Source of the DNA: Ruminococcaceae bacterium UBA1036
GTDB taxonomy: Bacteria; Bacillota; Clostridia; Oscillospirales; Acutalibacteraceae
Direction: 5' to 3'
DNA: 42,603 nt
Assembly (NCBI GenBank): GCA_002316805.1
Contig: DCEF01000009.1
Span: forward strand, 1 to 42,603
Positions 16,627 to 24,555 of this stretch are shown one piece after another. The translations under genes and the position numbers were made by a program. Positions within the stretch are counted from its first letter, which is position 1. Each line of letters starts with the position of its first letter. The notes under the pieces are model-generated. The model saw only the letters and a program-made list of their open reading frames with translations, did no database searches and was not told the origin of the DNA.

Positions 16627-17802
16627 GTGGACAGTGGCATTATTGGTGTTCTAAAAAAAATTAAAGATGAGCGCGGAGAAAAGATTTTTGAGGATAAAAA
16701 GCTTCTGCGCGCGCTTTTTGACGACTATGCAAAGGGCCAGTACAAAGGTGAAATGCATTTGATGCGCATAGCATTTCACGCGGGGCTTTATGGCGATTTA
16801 AGGGCACATCCGGAAAAAAATGAGAATATACGCAGGGAATACCGTATCCGCATGGAAAATGAATATTGCTGGACTGCTGAGCAGACGGATTTTGCAGTTT
16901 CGTGCTGCCTTGCTATTATTGGCGGTAAATACTCTGGCAGCGGAAACAGCAGGTTTGACGGACTTTTGGAAGCGGCAAAGCAGGGCGACGCCGACGCGCA
17001 GTACAGTCTCGGCCTTGCCTATATCCTGGCAGATGGCATACCGCAGGACTATTCGAAAGCAGCGTACTGGTTTGAAAAAGCGGCCGAGCAGGGCCATGCA
17101 GATGCACAGCATAAACTTGGGCTGTGCTATTACAGTGGCCGAGGGGTGCCTCAGGATTATGCCAAAGCGGATTATTGGTCTAAAATGGCAGCAGGGCAGG
17201 GGCATACTGTCGCCGAGTTTAACCTCGGTGTGCGCTACAGCCATGGCCTTGGGGCGCCTCAGAATTATAGGAAAGCTCTGCACTGGTTTTTAAAAGCGGC
17301 AAAACAGGGCCATGCCGACGCGCAGAACAACCTTGGCCTTCTTTATAGGGATGGCAAAGGAACAGCCTGCAATTACACTAAAGCTGCTTACTGGTTTTCC
17401 ATGGCGGCGAAGCAGAGCCATGCTGCCGGCATTTTCCATCTCGGCGAATGCTATTTATATGGGCAGGGTGTAAAACGTGACTGCAAAAAGGCTGCCGGAT
17501 GTTTTGAGCGCGGTGCAAAACGCGGCGGTGCTGATTGCCAGTATGGATTCGCTTATTGCCTTGAAAATGGAATTGGTGTTCCTAAAGATATGGAAAAGGC
17601 TTTACACTGGTATGTGAAAGCCGCAGGCCTTGGAAATGCGGCGGCGCAGAATCGCCTCGGAGAGTGCTGCTTCTATGGCCTTGGCGTTGAAATGAACTGC
17701 AATCAAGCCAGAATATTCTGGAAAAAGGCTGCTTCGCATGGCATGTGGCAGGCAAAAGAGCATTTAGAGAATATGCAGAAAAAGAGTTCTGCTGAGTGCT
17801 AA
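16627..17802 (+). CDS. Sel1-repeat protein attached to the TerY-P cassette
   Basis: The 391-residue protein begins with a helical region of about 100 residues that I cannot name, then about seven Sel1-like repeats of 36 residues and a partial eighth (about 115-380). Repeats follow the pattern A-x-Q-x-x-LG-x-x-Y-x-x-G-x-G-V-x-x-D-x-x-KA-x-x-W-x-x-KAA. The start is set at GTG 16627, with GAAGGTGA six bases before; the frame is open upstream to a TTG at 16582 without a ribosome site. There is no signal peptide. Sel1 arrays bind other proteins, so it may be the adaptor or target of the kinase/phosphatase pair. It is 66 bp from the phosphatase stop, same strand, with no terminator between. Confidence 0.85.
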   Translation: MDSGIIGVLKKIKDERGEKIFEDKKLLRALFDDYAKGQYKGEMHLMRIAFHAGLYGDLRAHPEKNENIRREYRIRMENEYCWTAEQTDFAVSCCLAIIGGKYSGSGNSRFDGLLEAAKQGDADAQYSLGLAYILADGIPQDYSKAAYWFEKAAEQGHADAQHKLGLCYYSGRGVPQDYAKADYWSKMAAGQGHTVAEFNLGVRYSHGLGAPQNYRKALHWFLKAAKQGHADAQNNLGLLYRDGKGTACNYTKAAYWFSMAAKQSHAAGIFHLGECYLYGQGVKRDCKKAAGCFERGAKRGGADCQYGFAYCLENGIGVPKDMEKALHWYVKAAGLGNAAAQNRLGECCFYGLGVEMNCNQARIFWKKAASHGMWQAKEHLENMQKKSSAEC

Positions 17803-17874
17803 AAATCATGTGGTTTCCAATGTATCAAACACAATAAATGCAAATTAAATTAAGAATCAAGGAGAATATAAAAT

Positions 17875-18753
17875 ATGGAGTATACAATTAAAAGCAAAGA
17901 CCTTGTTGTAAAAGCACGCTCTTTAGGTGGGGAACTTACATCAATCCGTGATAATGATGGAACTGAATACCTCTGGCAAGGTGACCCGAAATACTGGAAA
18001 GGGCAGGCTCCGGTGCTTTTTCCAATAGTCGGCAGCCTGCGCAACAAAAAAGCTGTAACGGCAGACGGCAAAACATGCTGTATGGAGCGCCATGGAATTG
18101 CCCGCAGGAAGCAGGCAGAAATGATACGCCAGGACCAAAACTCAATAATGTTCAGGCTCATTTCTGACGATGAGACCAAACAGCATTATCCGTTTGACTT
18201 TGTGCTTGAAACAACTTATACGGTTGAAAACCACAGAGTCACGGTAAGCCATGAGATTGAAAATCCAAATTCATGTGCGCTTCCGTTTCAGATTGGCGGC
18301 CACCCAGCATTTAACTGCCCAATCTCTGCCGGAGAGCAGTTCGAGGATTATGATGTTGAGTTTGAACAGCCAGAAACTGCTAACTGCCCGCTCCTTGATG
18401 AGAATGGCCTTCCGCAGATGGACAAGCGCATGCCGATCCTTGATGATTCAAAAATTCTTCCGATGAAGCACGAACTGTTTTCAAAAGATGCTCTGATATT
18501 TGACGGTATCAAATCGAGAAAAGTTACGCTGCGCAGCCGGAAATCTGGTAAGGGCGTATGTGTGGAATTCCCGGATATGGATTATCTGCTCATCTGGTCA
18601 AGTGCAAATGGTGGACCGTTTGTAGCACTTGAGCCGTGGAACGGGCTGGGAACATGCAATGACGAAGGCGATGAATTTGAAAAGAAGCGCGGCATGATAC
18701 TTCTGCCCGCGGGTGAGAAAAAGACGGTTTCCTACCAGATTTCAATTATCTGA
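17875..18753 (+). CDS. Aldose 1-epimerase family protein (LacX-like)
   Basis: The 292-residue protein belongs to the GalM-like mutarotase superfamily. Conserved stretches are CCMERHGIARR, IGGHPAFNCPI (the histidine expected to act as general acid) and VALEPWNGLGT (the glutamate expected to act as base). Sequence and length look like the LacX/YeaD side of the family, so the substrate may be a free or phosphorylated hexose. AAGGAG lies before the ATG at 17875. It is on the same strand as the preceding cassette, but a 72-base gap and its metabolic role argue for an independent gene. It faces the PLD-like gene across 36 bases with no obvious terminator. Confidence 0.9.
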   Translation: MEYTIKSKDLVVKARSLGGELTSIRDNDGTEYLWQGDPKYWKGQAPVLFPIVGSLRNKKAVTADGKTCCMERHGIARRKQAEMIRQDQNSIMFRLISDDETKQHYPFDFVLETTYTVENHRVTVSHEIENPNSCALPFQIGGHPAFNCPISAGEQFEDYDVEFEQPETANCPLLDENGLPQMDKRMPILDDSKILPMKHELFSKDALIFDGIKSRKVTLRSRKSGKGVCVEFPDMDYLLIWSSANGGPFVALEPWNGLGTCNDEGDEFEKKRGMILLPAGEKKTVSYQISII

Positions 18754-18789
18754 TGAAAAAACTTTTAAATATGCAAGCTGCGCGGTACT

Positions 18790-19428
18790 CTATCTGAAAT
18801 TTTTAAAATTACTTTTATCATTCCACATGCGATTAAATTCTGTGTCAAAATCCTTTGCCACTTTTTCATCGTGCAGCACAACAAAAACTTCGTCATTTTT
18901 TGTTTCGGCTGATTTTGTGTAATTGAAACTGCCGGTGGTAGCTGTTTTCTGGTCGGCGATCGTCACTTTCAAATGCATTAGGCCGGTATGGGTATTTACT
19001 TTAACAGGTATGCCGCTTTTTGTCAGGCTACGCAGAATGGATTCTTGATATTTTTCGCCAGACTGCTGTTTGTCTGAAATCACTCTGACAGAAACCCCTT
19101 TTTTGTGAGCTGCGACGATTGCAGATGCGGTTGGATTGTCCGTAAGGCTGTAAATGGCAACATCGAGATTTTTCTGTGCGGAATTTATGACTTTGATAAG
19201 TTGTGGCTCGGCTTTCTGGCCGGCGCGCGGAAAATAATATTCGATTTTTCCGTCGCTTGAATATTGAGCTTTGTTGAAAGAAAAATCCTGCTTATATGTA
19301 ACTGATGAGCTCGCTTTCGGCACAGTGACAGAAGCGCTTACGCTGCCACATGATGTAAGGAAAAGGGTTGAAACGGCCGCTGCCAGTGCAGCGGAAATGA
19401 GTCTGTCTTTTAAACTGTGTTTTTTCAT
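18790..19428 (-). CDS. Lipoprotein with phospholipase D-like (HKD) nuclease domain
   Basis: The 212-residue protein starts with a signal peptide ending in a lipobox LTSC, with C27 as lipidation site, so it should sit on the outer face of the membrane. Residues about 64-205 form one PLD-like domain with a single HKD motif: H152, K154, D159 and GSFN (166-169). Single-HKD proteins of this size usually act as dimers and resemble Nuc-type nucleases. The likely substrate is DNA, or less likely phospholipid. GGAGG lies just before the ATG at 19428. It is monocistronic, convergent with the epimerase. A role in DNA scavenging at the surface is inference. Confidence 0.88.
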   Translation of the reverse strand: MKKHSLKDRLISAALAAAVSTLFLTSCGSVSASVTVPKASSSVTYKQDFSFNKAQYSSDGKIEYYFPRAGQKAEPQLIKVINSAQKNLDVAIYSLTDNPTASAIVAAHKKGVSVRVISDKQQSGEKYQESILRSLTKSGIPVKVNTHTGLMHLKVTIADQKTATTGSFNYTKSAETKNDEVFVVLHDEKVAKDFDTEFNRMWNDKSNFKNFR

Positions 19429-19509
19429 TTTTACCTCCGCGCCAAGTCAAATAATATTGTTGTTAATTGTTATATTATAGCAGAGGAAAATATGATTGAC
19501 AAATCATGC

Positions 19510-19538
19510 TTGACATATGAAGACAAGATTGCTATAAT
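19510..19538 (+). promoter_or_regulatory. Consensus sigma-A promoter of ribU
   Basis: TTGACA (19510-19515) and TATAAT (19533-19538) match the consensus at all twelve positions with a 17-base spacer. It begins the FMN riboswitch leader. Confidence 0.92.
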
Positions 19539-19556
19539 GATACCAAATTGAATGCT

Positions 19557-19679
19557 GTCTTCGGGGCAGGGTGCAATTCCCTACCGGTGGTAATGCGGCA
19601 GTGCCGACAAGCCCACGAGCTTTTTGCAGATTTGGTGTGATTCCAAAGCCGACGGTATAGTCCGGATGAAAGAAGAGCG
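19557..19679 (+). promoter_or_regulatory. FMN riboswitch (RFN element)
   Basis: All conserved blocks of the RFN element are present in order: TCTTCGGGGCAGGGTG, AATTCCCTACCGG(T)GG, AGCCCACGAGC, TGCAGATTTGGTG, TTCCAAAGCCGAC, AGTCCGGATGAAAGAAGA. P1 is formed by TCTTC at the start and GAAGA at the end. It lies between a consensus promoter and a terminator ahead of ribU, so FMN should switch transcription off. Confidence 0.96.
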
Positions 19680-19703
19680 CATATTATAAGAGGCGTATTT
19701 TCA

Positions 19704-19734
19704 CCCCGCAGATGAATTTCTGCGGGGCTTTTTC
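19704..19734 (+). terminator. Riboswitch-controlled terminator before ribU
   Basis: CCCCGCAGA (19704-19712) pairs with TCTGCGGGG (19719-19727) and is followed by CTTTTTC. It sits just after the FMN aptamer and 26 bases before the ribU start, the place expected for the expression platform. Confidence 0.9.
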
Positions 19735-19760
19735 GTTGACAGCGGAAAAGGAGAATTTTT

Positions 19761-20390
19761 ATGGAAAACATCAAAAGCAAAAACAGTTCAGATTCCGTAA
19801 CGGACGTACGCAGGATAACGCAGATCGGCATTTTGGGCGCGGTTGCATTTCTACTTATGATGGTGGAATTCCCGCTGTGGTTTGCGCCGGGATTTTACAA
19901 GCTCGATTTCAGCGAGCTTCCTGTTTTGATTGGCACATTTGCCATGGGGCCTGTGTCAGGTGCACTTATTGAACTTGTCAAAGTTTTGTTGTATTTTTTC
20001 ATTCATGGAAGCTCCACAGCTGGAGTAGGAGATTTGGCTAATTTCTTTGTTGGCTGCTGTATGGTACTACCGGCCGGCATGATTTACAAGGCGAATAAGA
20101 CGAGAAAAAATGCTGTGATAGGCATGGCTGTAGGGACAATCACTATGTCTGCCGCAGCCGGGGTTTTCAATGCCTTTGTTCTGCTCCCGCTTTTTGCAAA
20201 GGCTTTCCACATGCCAATGGCTGCGCTTATTCAGATGGGCACAAAAGTCAATCCATCTATTGTGGACCTGTCTACGTTTGTCCTGCTGGCTGTTGTTCCG
20301 TTTAACCTCTTTAAAGGTGCGGTAGTGTCTGTACTTACGTTTTTACTATACAAACGCGTCAGCCCCATCCTTCATGGCAGGGTCCACTAA
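19761..20390 (+). CDS. ribU: Riboflavin ECF transporter substrate-binding subunit
   Basis: The 209-residue membrane protein has about six hydrophobic segments and resembles ECF S-components of the RibU type, which bind riboflavin and dock on a shared EcfT-EcfA energising module. After a polar 20-residue N-terminus, ITQIGILGAVAFLLMMVEFPL begins the first helix (residues about 22-40), and VLIGTFAMGPVSGALIELVK is the typical second-helix region. No ATPase or EcfT gene lies nearby, as expected for a shared module. The FMN riboswitch upstream makes riboflavin the likely ligand. AAAGGAG precedes the ATG. Confidence 0.92.
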   Translation: MENIKSKNSSDSVTDVRRITQIGILGAVAFLLMMVEFPLWFAPGFYKLDFSELPVLIGTFAMGPVSGALIELVKVLLYFFIHGSSTAGVGDLANFFVGCCMVLPAGMIYKANKTRKNAVIGMAVGTITMSAAAGVFNAFVLLPLFAKAFHMPMAALIQMGTKVNPSIVDLSTFVLLAVVPFNLFKGAVVSVLTFLLYKRVSPILHGRVH

Positions 20391-20441
20391 ACAATTTCGG
20401 TTTATTATGACATTTTTCTTACAATTTAATCATTTTGTATA

Positions 20442-20470
20442 TTTACTCTATACCATATATATGGTATTAT
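20442..20470 (+). promoter_or_regulatory. Putative metK promoter enclosing an 18-bp perfect palindrome
   Basis: TTTACT (20442-20447) and TATTAT (20465-20470) are 17 bases apart. The spacer and first bases of the -10 hold ATACCATATATATGGTAT (20450-20467), a perfect palindrome that could be an operator for a dimeric repressor. An alternative promoter (TTGTAT at 20435, TATATG at 20458) overlaps the same element. The function of the palindrome is inferred from position only. Confidence 0.5.
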
Positions 20471-20493
20471 TAATAAATACAAATGAATATGCC

Positions 20494-20587
20494 CCCTTAT
20501 CAAGAGTGACGGAGGGAACAGGCCCTATGATGTCCGGCAACCTGCGTATGCAAGGTGCCAATTCCTGCGGGAGACCGATAGATGAGG
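20494..20587 (+). promoter_or_regulatory. SAM-I riboswitch (S-box)
   Basis: The conserved S-box blocks are present: CTTATCAAGAG, GGAGGGAAC, GGCCCTATGA, CCGGCAACC, AAGGTGCCAATTCCTGC and GATAGATGAG, which closes P1 with CTTATC. It lies in the metK leader. No strong terminator follows; a weak five-pair stem (20606-20619) with a short T-run and a GAAACCAT/ATGGTTTC hairpin (20635-20656) come before the ribosome site, so the output mechanism is unclear. Confidence 0.94.
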
Positions 20588-20684
20588 CTTGGATTTTTCA
20601 TGCTACTCGGTTTTCCGGGCGGCATTTTTCATGCGAAACCATAGAAAAATGGTTTCTGCCTATAAATTTACAGGAGGCTGCAGT

Positions 20685-21869
20685 ATGTCAAAGCGTTTTT
20701 TCACATCGGAGTCCGTAACAGAAGGGCACCCTGACAAAGTCTGTGACCAGATTGCGGATGCTGTGCTCGATGCTATTATTGAAAAGGATCCCAATGCCCA
20801 TGTTGCCTGTGAAGTGACAGCCACCACAGGTATTATTCATGTAATGGGCGAAATTTCAACTGACTGCTATGTAGACATTTCTTCCATAGCGCGTGATGTT
20901 GTCCGCGACATTGGATACAATAATCCAGCTTATGGATTTGACAGCAATACATGTGGTGTACTGACTTCCATAGACGTACAGTCACCGGATATTGCCATGG
21001 GCGTCGATAAGTCATATGAAGCAAAGAGCGGCGCGAAAGATGAAGACGACCTCATAGGTGCAGGCGACCAGGGAATGATGTTTGGCTATGCGTGCGATGA
21101 AACTCCGGAGCTTATGCCTATGGCAATATCGCTTGCGCACAAACTTTCGAAGCACCTGGCCGAAGTGCGTAAAAACGGCACATTGCCGTACCTGCGCCCG
21201 GACGGAAAAACTCAGGTTACAATTGAGTATGATGGCGACACTCCGGTGCGCGTGGATACAGTCGTAGTTTCAGCCCAGCATGATCCCGATGTTTCACTTG
21301 AGCAAATCCGCAGGGATATTAAAAAACATGTAATAGAGGAAGTCATTCCGGCAAAATGGCTCGATGAAAATACAAAGTACTACATAAACCCGACAGGGCG
21401 CTTCGTTATCGGCGGCCCGGTAAGTGACAGCGGCCTTACAGGCAGGAAGATAATCGTTGACACGTACGGCGGCTATGGCAGGCATGGCGGAGGCTCATTT
21501 TCAGGGAAAGACCCGACGAAAGTTGACCGTTCCGCAAGCTATGCGGCGCGCTATGTAGCTAAAAACATAGTTGCGGCGGGCCTTGCAAAGAAATGTGAAG
21601 TCCAGCTCGCATATGCAATCGGCGTAGCGCATCCGGTTTCAATTTCAGTCGACGCATTCGGCACTTCCAAATACAATGCAGAGGAGCTTGAAAAAGCGGT
21701 ACGCAGTGTGTTTGACTTGCGCCCGAGTGCAATAATCCGCAACTTTAACCTTCGCAGGCCAATCTACCGTGCACTTTCCAATTATGGTCATATGGGCCGT
21801 GAAGACCTGAACGCGCCGTGGGAAAAGCGTGATAAAGTTGATGCACTTAAGTCTGCAATAAAAAAATGA
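20685..21869 (+). CDS. metK: S-adenosylmethionine synthetase
   Basis: The 394-residue cytoplasmic enzyme makes SAM from methionine and ATP. The start is ATG at 20685, seven bases after AGGAGG at 20672-20677; the frame is open 32 codons upstream but that part is riboswitch leader. Typical motifs are SESVTEGHPDKVCDQ (about 8-22), GAGDQGMMFGYA, the P-loop-like GGGSFSGKDPTKVDRSA, and NFNLRRPIYR near the end. Length is standard. SAM feedback through the S-box upstream is expected. Confidence 0.97.
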   Translation: MSKRFFTSESVTEGHPDKVCDQIADAVLDAIIEKDPNAHVACEVTATTGIIHVMGEISTDCYVDISSIARDVVRDIGYNNPAYGFDSNTCGVLTSIDVQSPDIAMGVDKSYEAKSGAKDEDDLIGAGDQGMMFGYACDETPELMPMAISLAHKLSKHLAEVRKNGTLPYLRPDGKTQVTIEYDGDTPVRVDTVVVSAQHDPDVSLEQIRRDIKKHVIEEVIPAKWLDENTKYYINPTGRFVIGGPVSDSGLTGRKIIVDTYGGYGRHGGGSFSGKDPTKVDRSASYAARYVAKNIVAAGLAKKCEVQLAYAIGVAHPVSISVDAFGTSKYNAEELEKAVRSVFDLRPSAIIRNFNLRRPIYRALSNYGHMGREDLNAPWEKRDKVDALKSAIKK

Positions 21870-21882
21870 TCTGTCAAATATT

Positions 21883-21916
21883 CACCCCGGTGCATAATAT
21901 GTGCCGGGGTGATTTT
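21883..21916 (+). terminator. Terminator-like hairpin after metK
   Basis: CACCCCGG (21883-21890) pairs with CCGGGGTG (21904-21911), the inner bases adding further pairs, followed only by ATTTTC. The right arm contains the ribosome site of the next gene (GGGGTG before ATG 21918), so this hairpin may both reduce readthrough and mask that start. Confidence 0.6.
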
Positions 21917-21917
21917 C

Positions 21918-22250
21918 ATGCCTGATGTAGTTTTGAAGTGCATTTTTGCCATTCTTGCAGTCATTGGAACAGTGGAGGTTATTCGTGCTGTCTGGCGCTG
22001 CATTCTAAAAACAAAAAACCAGGGAAAACTGGTGCTCATGCTGCCGCTTACAGGGCATGAAGAACAGGCAGAAGCAATAATACGCAGTGCCATGGATCGC
22101 ACAGACTGGATAGGCGGAGGAGCTCAGGTTGTTTGCCTCGACTGTGGCATGGATATCGAAACGCGCCGCATATGTGAAATTATCTGCGCCGATAATCCGG
22201 AAATCATTCTCTGCACACCTGAAGAATTCCAAAAGTTCTGGATAAAATGA
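21918..22250 (+). CDS. Small single-pass membrane protein of unknown function
   Basis: I do not recognise this 110-residue protein. One hydrophobic segment covers about residues 4-27, followed by a basic stop (RCILKTKNQGK) and a cytoplasmic-type domain of about 75 residues with mixed helices and strands and four cysteines there, including VVCLDCGMDIETRRICEIIC. The start is ATG at 21918 with GGGGTG six bases before; GTG at 21909 lies inside that site. It is 48 bases from metK, separated by the hairpin described, and is followed by the recD2 promoter. The LMLPLTGHEEQAEAIIRSAM stretch hints at an alpha/beta fold. No neighbour points to a role. Confidence 0.7.
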   Translation: MPDVVLKCIFAILAVIGTVEVIRAVWRCILKTKNQGKLVLMLPLTGHEEQAEAIIRSAMDRTDWIGGGAQVVCLDCGMDIETRRICEIICADNPEIILCTPEEFQKFWIK

Positions 22251-22251
22251 T

Positions 22252-22280
22252 TTGCAAATTATTTTTGTTTCGTTTATACT
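22252..22280 (+). promoter_or_regulatory. Putative promoter of recD2
   Basis: TTGCAA (22252-22257) and TATACT (22275-22280) are 17 bases apart, ending 43 bases before the recD2 start. Confidence 0.6.
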
Positions 22281-22323
22281 AAAAAAAGGTTATTCAGATT
22301 ATTAAAGAATCCGGGGGAGCTTT

Positions 22324-24555
22324 TTGGGAGACAAAACACTGCTTGAAATGACCGGCTCTGTAGAGCAGGTTATTTTTCGTAATGAAAAAAATGGCTATGC
22401 TGTAGTTGAGATTAACAATGGTAAAGATTTGGTGACCGCGGTCGGCACCATACCTTTTGTTGGCGCCGGTGAGCAGCTCCACATAATAGGCAGCTGGGTT
22501 AACAGCCAGAATTACGGTGTTCAGTTCAAGGTGAAGTCGGTAGAGCGCTCAGCGCCGGCAGATGCCGAAGCGATGCTAAAGTATCTGTCATCAGGTGCTA
22601 TCCATGGCATCGGACCTGCACTTGCAAAGAAGATAATTGGCAAATTCGGCGAAAATACGATTAAAGTTATTGAAAATGAGCCTGAGCGGCTAAGTGAAAT
22701 AAAGGGAATAACGCGCTCAAAGGCGGAAGAAATAGGGAAAGAGTTTCAGCGTGTAGGCGGCATGCGTGAGGCAATGCTAAGGCTTTCAGGTTATGGGCTA
22801 ACACCGGAAGATTCTGTGCGTGTTTGGAAAGAATATGGCGCCCAGTCTGAAGAAAAGATAAAAGAAAACCCTTACTGCCTTTGCAGCGATAGGCTGCAGA
22901 TAGATTTTGCGCGCGCCGACCACATCGCCGCCGCGCTTGAGCATCCGCAGGACGACAGGTGCAGGATTAGGGCTGGAATCGTATATGTGCTGAAGCATAA
23001 CGAAAATAACGGCCATACCTGCCTGCCTGTAGATAAATTGCTTGCAGCATCTGCCAAAATGCTCGGTGTAACAGAAGAAGAGGCATCAGATGCCCTCGAC
23101 GAGATGAAAAGTGATTCGTCCCTCATCTCAAGGAATTTCCGCGGAAGGGAATTTGTCTTTACGTCTCAGCTTTATCAGGCTGAAGTATACACGGCCGGGC
23201 GCATACGCATGATGCTCAAATTTCCCGCGCAGCCAATAATCGGTGTTGATGGTTATATTGAAACGATTGAGGCAGAAGAACAAATTGCATATGCGGAGCT
23301 TCAGAAAACTGCTATACGCAAAGCTCTTACTAAAGGTATGCTTATTCTTACGGGAGGCCCAGGAACTGGGAAAACGACGACGCTAAATGCAATTATCCGC
23401 ATCCTTGAGTTTCATGGCGAGAAAGTGCTTCTTGCTGCGCCAACTGGCCGTGCGGCAAAGCGCATGACCGATCTGACAGGCAAAGAGGCGAAGACTGTAC
23501 ACCGCCTTCTACAAGTTAAATGGAATGAAAATGACCAGCCTGAATTTGAGAAGAATGAGAAAGACCTGCTTGAATGCGACGCCTTAATTATAGACGAGCT
23601 TTCAATGATGGACACACTTTTGTTTGAAGCTGTTCTGCGTGCTCTTCCACTCGGGTGCCGCCTGATTATGGTAGGAGACAGTGATCAGCTCCCTTCTGTT
23701 GGCCCGGGGAATGTCCTTGGGGATTTAATCGCATCAAACCTTGTACCTGTTGTGCAGCTTAAAGAAGTATTCAGGCAGTCAATGAAAAGCCTGATTGTCG
23801 CCAATGCCCATAAAATTGTTGCGGGCAAAATGCCCGAGATGAATATTCATACTTCTGACTTCTTCTTTCTGCCATATCGGACGGCCGACGAGATAATATC
23901 TGTAATTGTTGACATTTGTAGCCGCAGGCTTCCCAAAAGCTATGGGTATTCGCCGCTTTCAGATATTCAGGTGCTTTCGCCAGGAAGGAAGGGTGCCCTG
24001 GGTACAAACGAGCTGAACCGCAGGCTTCAGCAGGCAATTAATCCTCCTTCCAAGGGTAAAAATGAGATTACTGTTAACGGCACCCTTTTCAGGGAAGGCG
24101 ACAAAGTCATGCAGATAAAAAATGATTACAACCTGGAATGGAAACGCAGTGATGGTACATATGGCGAAGGGGTTTTTAACGGAGACCTCGGCGTGCTGCT
24201 TCAGATAGACCGCCGTGCGGCCACAGCAGCCGTGCAGATAGATGACCGTGTAGTAATTTACGAATCCGAAAAATTTTCGGAGCTCGAACTTGCCTATGCT
24301 ATGACTGTACATAAGAGCCAGGGCAATGAGTTTACAGCCGTGGTGATTCCAATGTACCGCGGAGCGCCGCAGCTTTGCTACCGCAATCTTCTATATACTG
24401 CGGTGACGCGCGCAAGGTCTTTGCTTATACTTGTAGGGCACCCTGAAATTGTGCGGAGGATGGTAGCAAATGATAGGAAGACGCAGCGCTATACAGGCCT
24501 TTATGACCTTCTGACAGAAAATGCGGAAGGTGAAAGTGATGATGCTGCCACTTAA
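22324..24555 (+). CDS. recD2: RecD2-type DNA helicase
   Basis: The 743-residue superfamily 1 5'-3' helicase is of the RecD2 type, which works without RecB and RecC. The N-terminal domain opens TGSVEQVIFRNEKNGYAVVE and contains a helix-hairpin-helix stretch IHGIGPALAKKIIGKFG (about 98-114). The Walker A motif GGPGTGKTTT lies around residue 344, DE of motif II in LIIDELSMMD, and YAMTVHKSQGNEF of the C-terminal motif near residue 656. Start is TTG at 22324 behind GGGGGAG; the ATG eight codons later would cut the conserved N-terminus. Roles in repair and recombination are known for the family. It overlaps the comF-like gene by 17 bases. Confidence 0.94.
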   Translation: MGDKTLLEMTGSVEQVIFRNEKNGYAVVEINNGKDLVTAVGTIPFVGAGEQLHIIGSWVNSQNYGVQFKVKSVERSAPADAEAMLKYLSSGAIHGIGPALAKKIIGKFGENTIKVIENEPERLSEIKGITRSKAEEIGKEFQRVGGMREAMLRLSGYGLTPEDSVRVWKEYGAQSEEKIKENPYCLCSDRLQIDFARADHIAAALEHPQDDRCRIRAGIVYVLKHNENNGHTCLPVDKLLAASAKMLGVTEEEASDALDEMKSDSSLISRNFRGREFVFTSQLYQAEVYTAGRIRMMLKFPAQPIIGVDGYIETIEAEEQIAYAELQKTAIRKALTKGMLILTGGPGTGKTTTLNAIIRILEFHGEKVLLAAPTGRAAKRMTDLTGKEAKTVHRLLQVKWNENDQPEFEKNEKDLLECDALIIDELSMMDTLLFEAVLRALPLGCRLIMVGDSDQLPSVGPGNVLGDLIASNLVPVVQLKEVFRQSMKSLIVANAHKIVAGKMPEMNIHTSDFFFLPYRTADEIISVIVDICSRRLPKSYGYSPLSDIQVLSPGRKGALGTNELNRRLQQAINPPSKGKNEITVNGTLFREGDKVMQIKNDYNLEWKRSDGTYGEGVFNGDLGVLLQIDRRAATAAVQIDDRVVIYESEKFSELELAYAMTVHKSQGNEFTAVVIPMYRGAPQLCYRNLLYTAVTRARSLLILVGHPEIVRRMVANDRKTQRYTGLYDLLTENAEGESDDAAT

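Noticed and set aside
20374..20718. Open frame over the SAM-I region
   Set aside because: It covers the promoter, riboswitch and metK start; the RNA signal explains the sequence.
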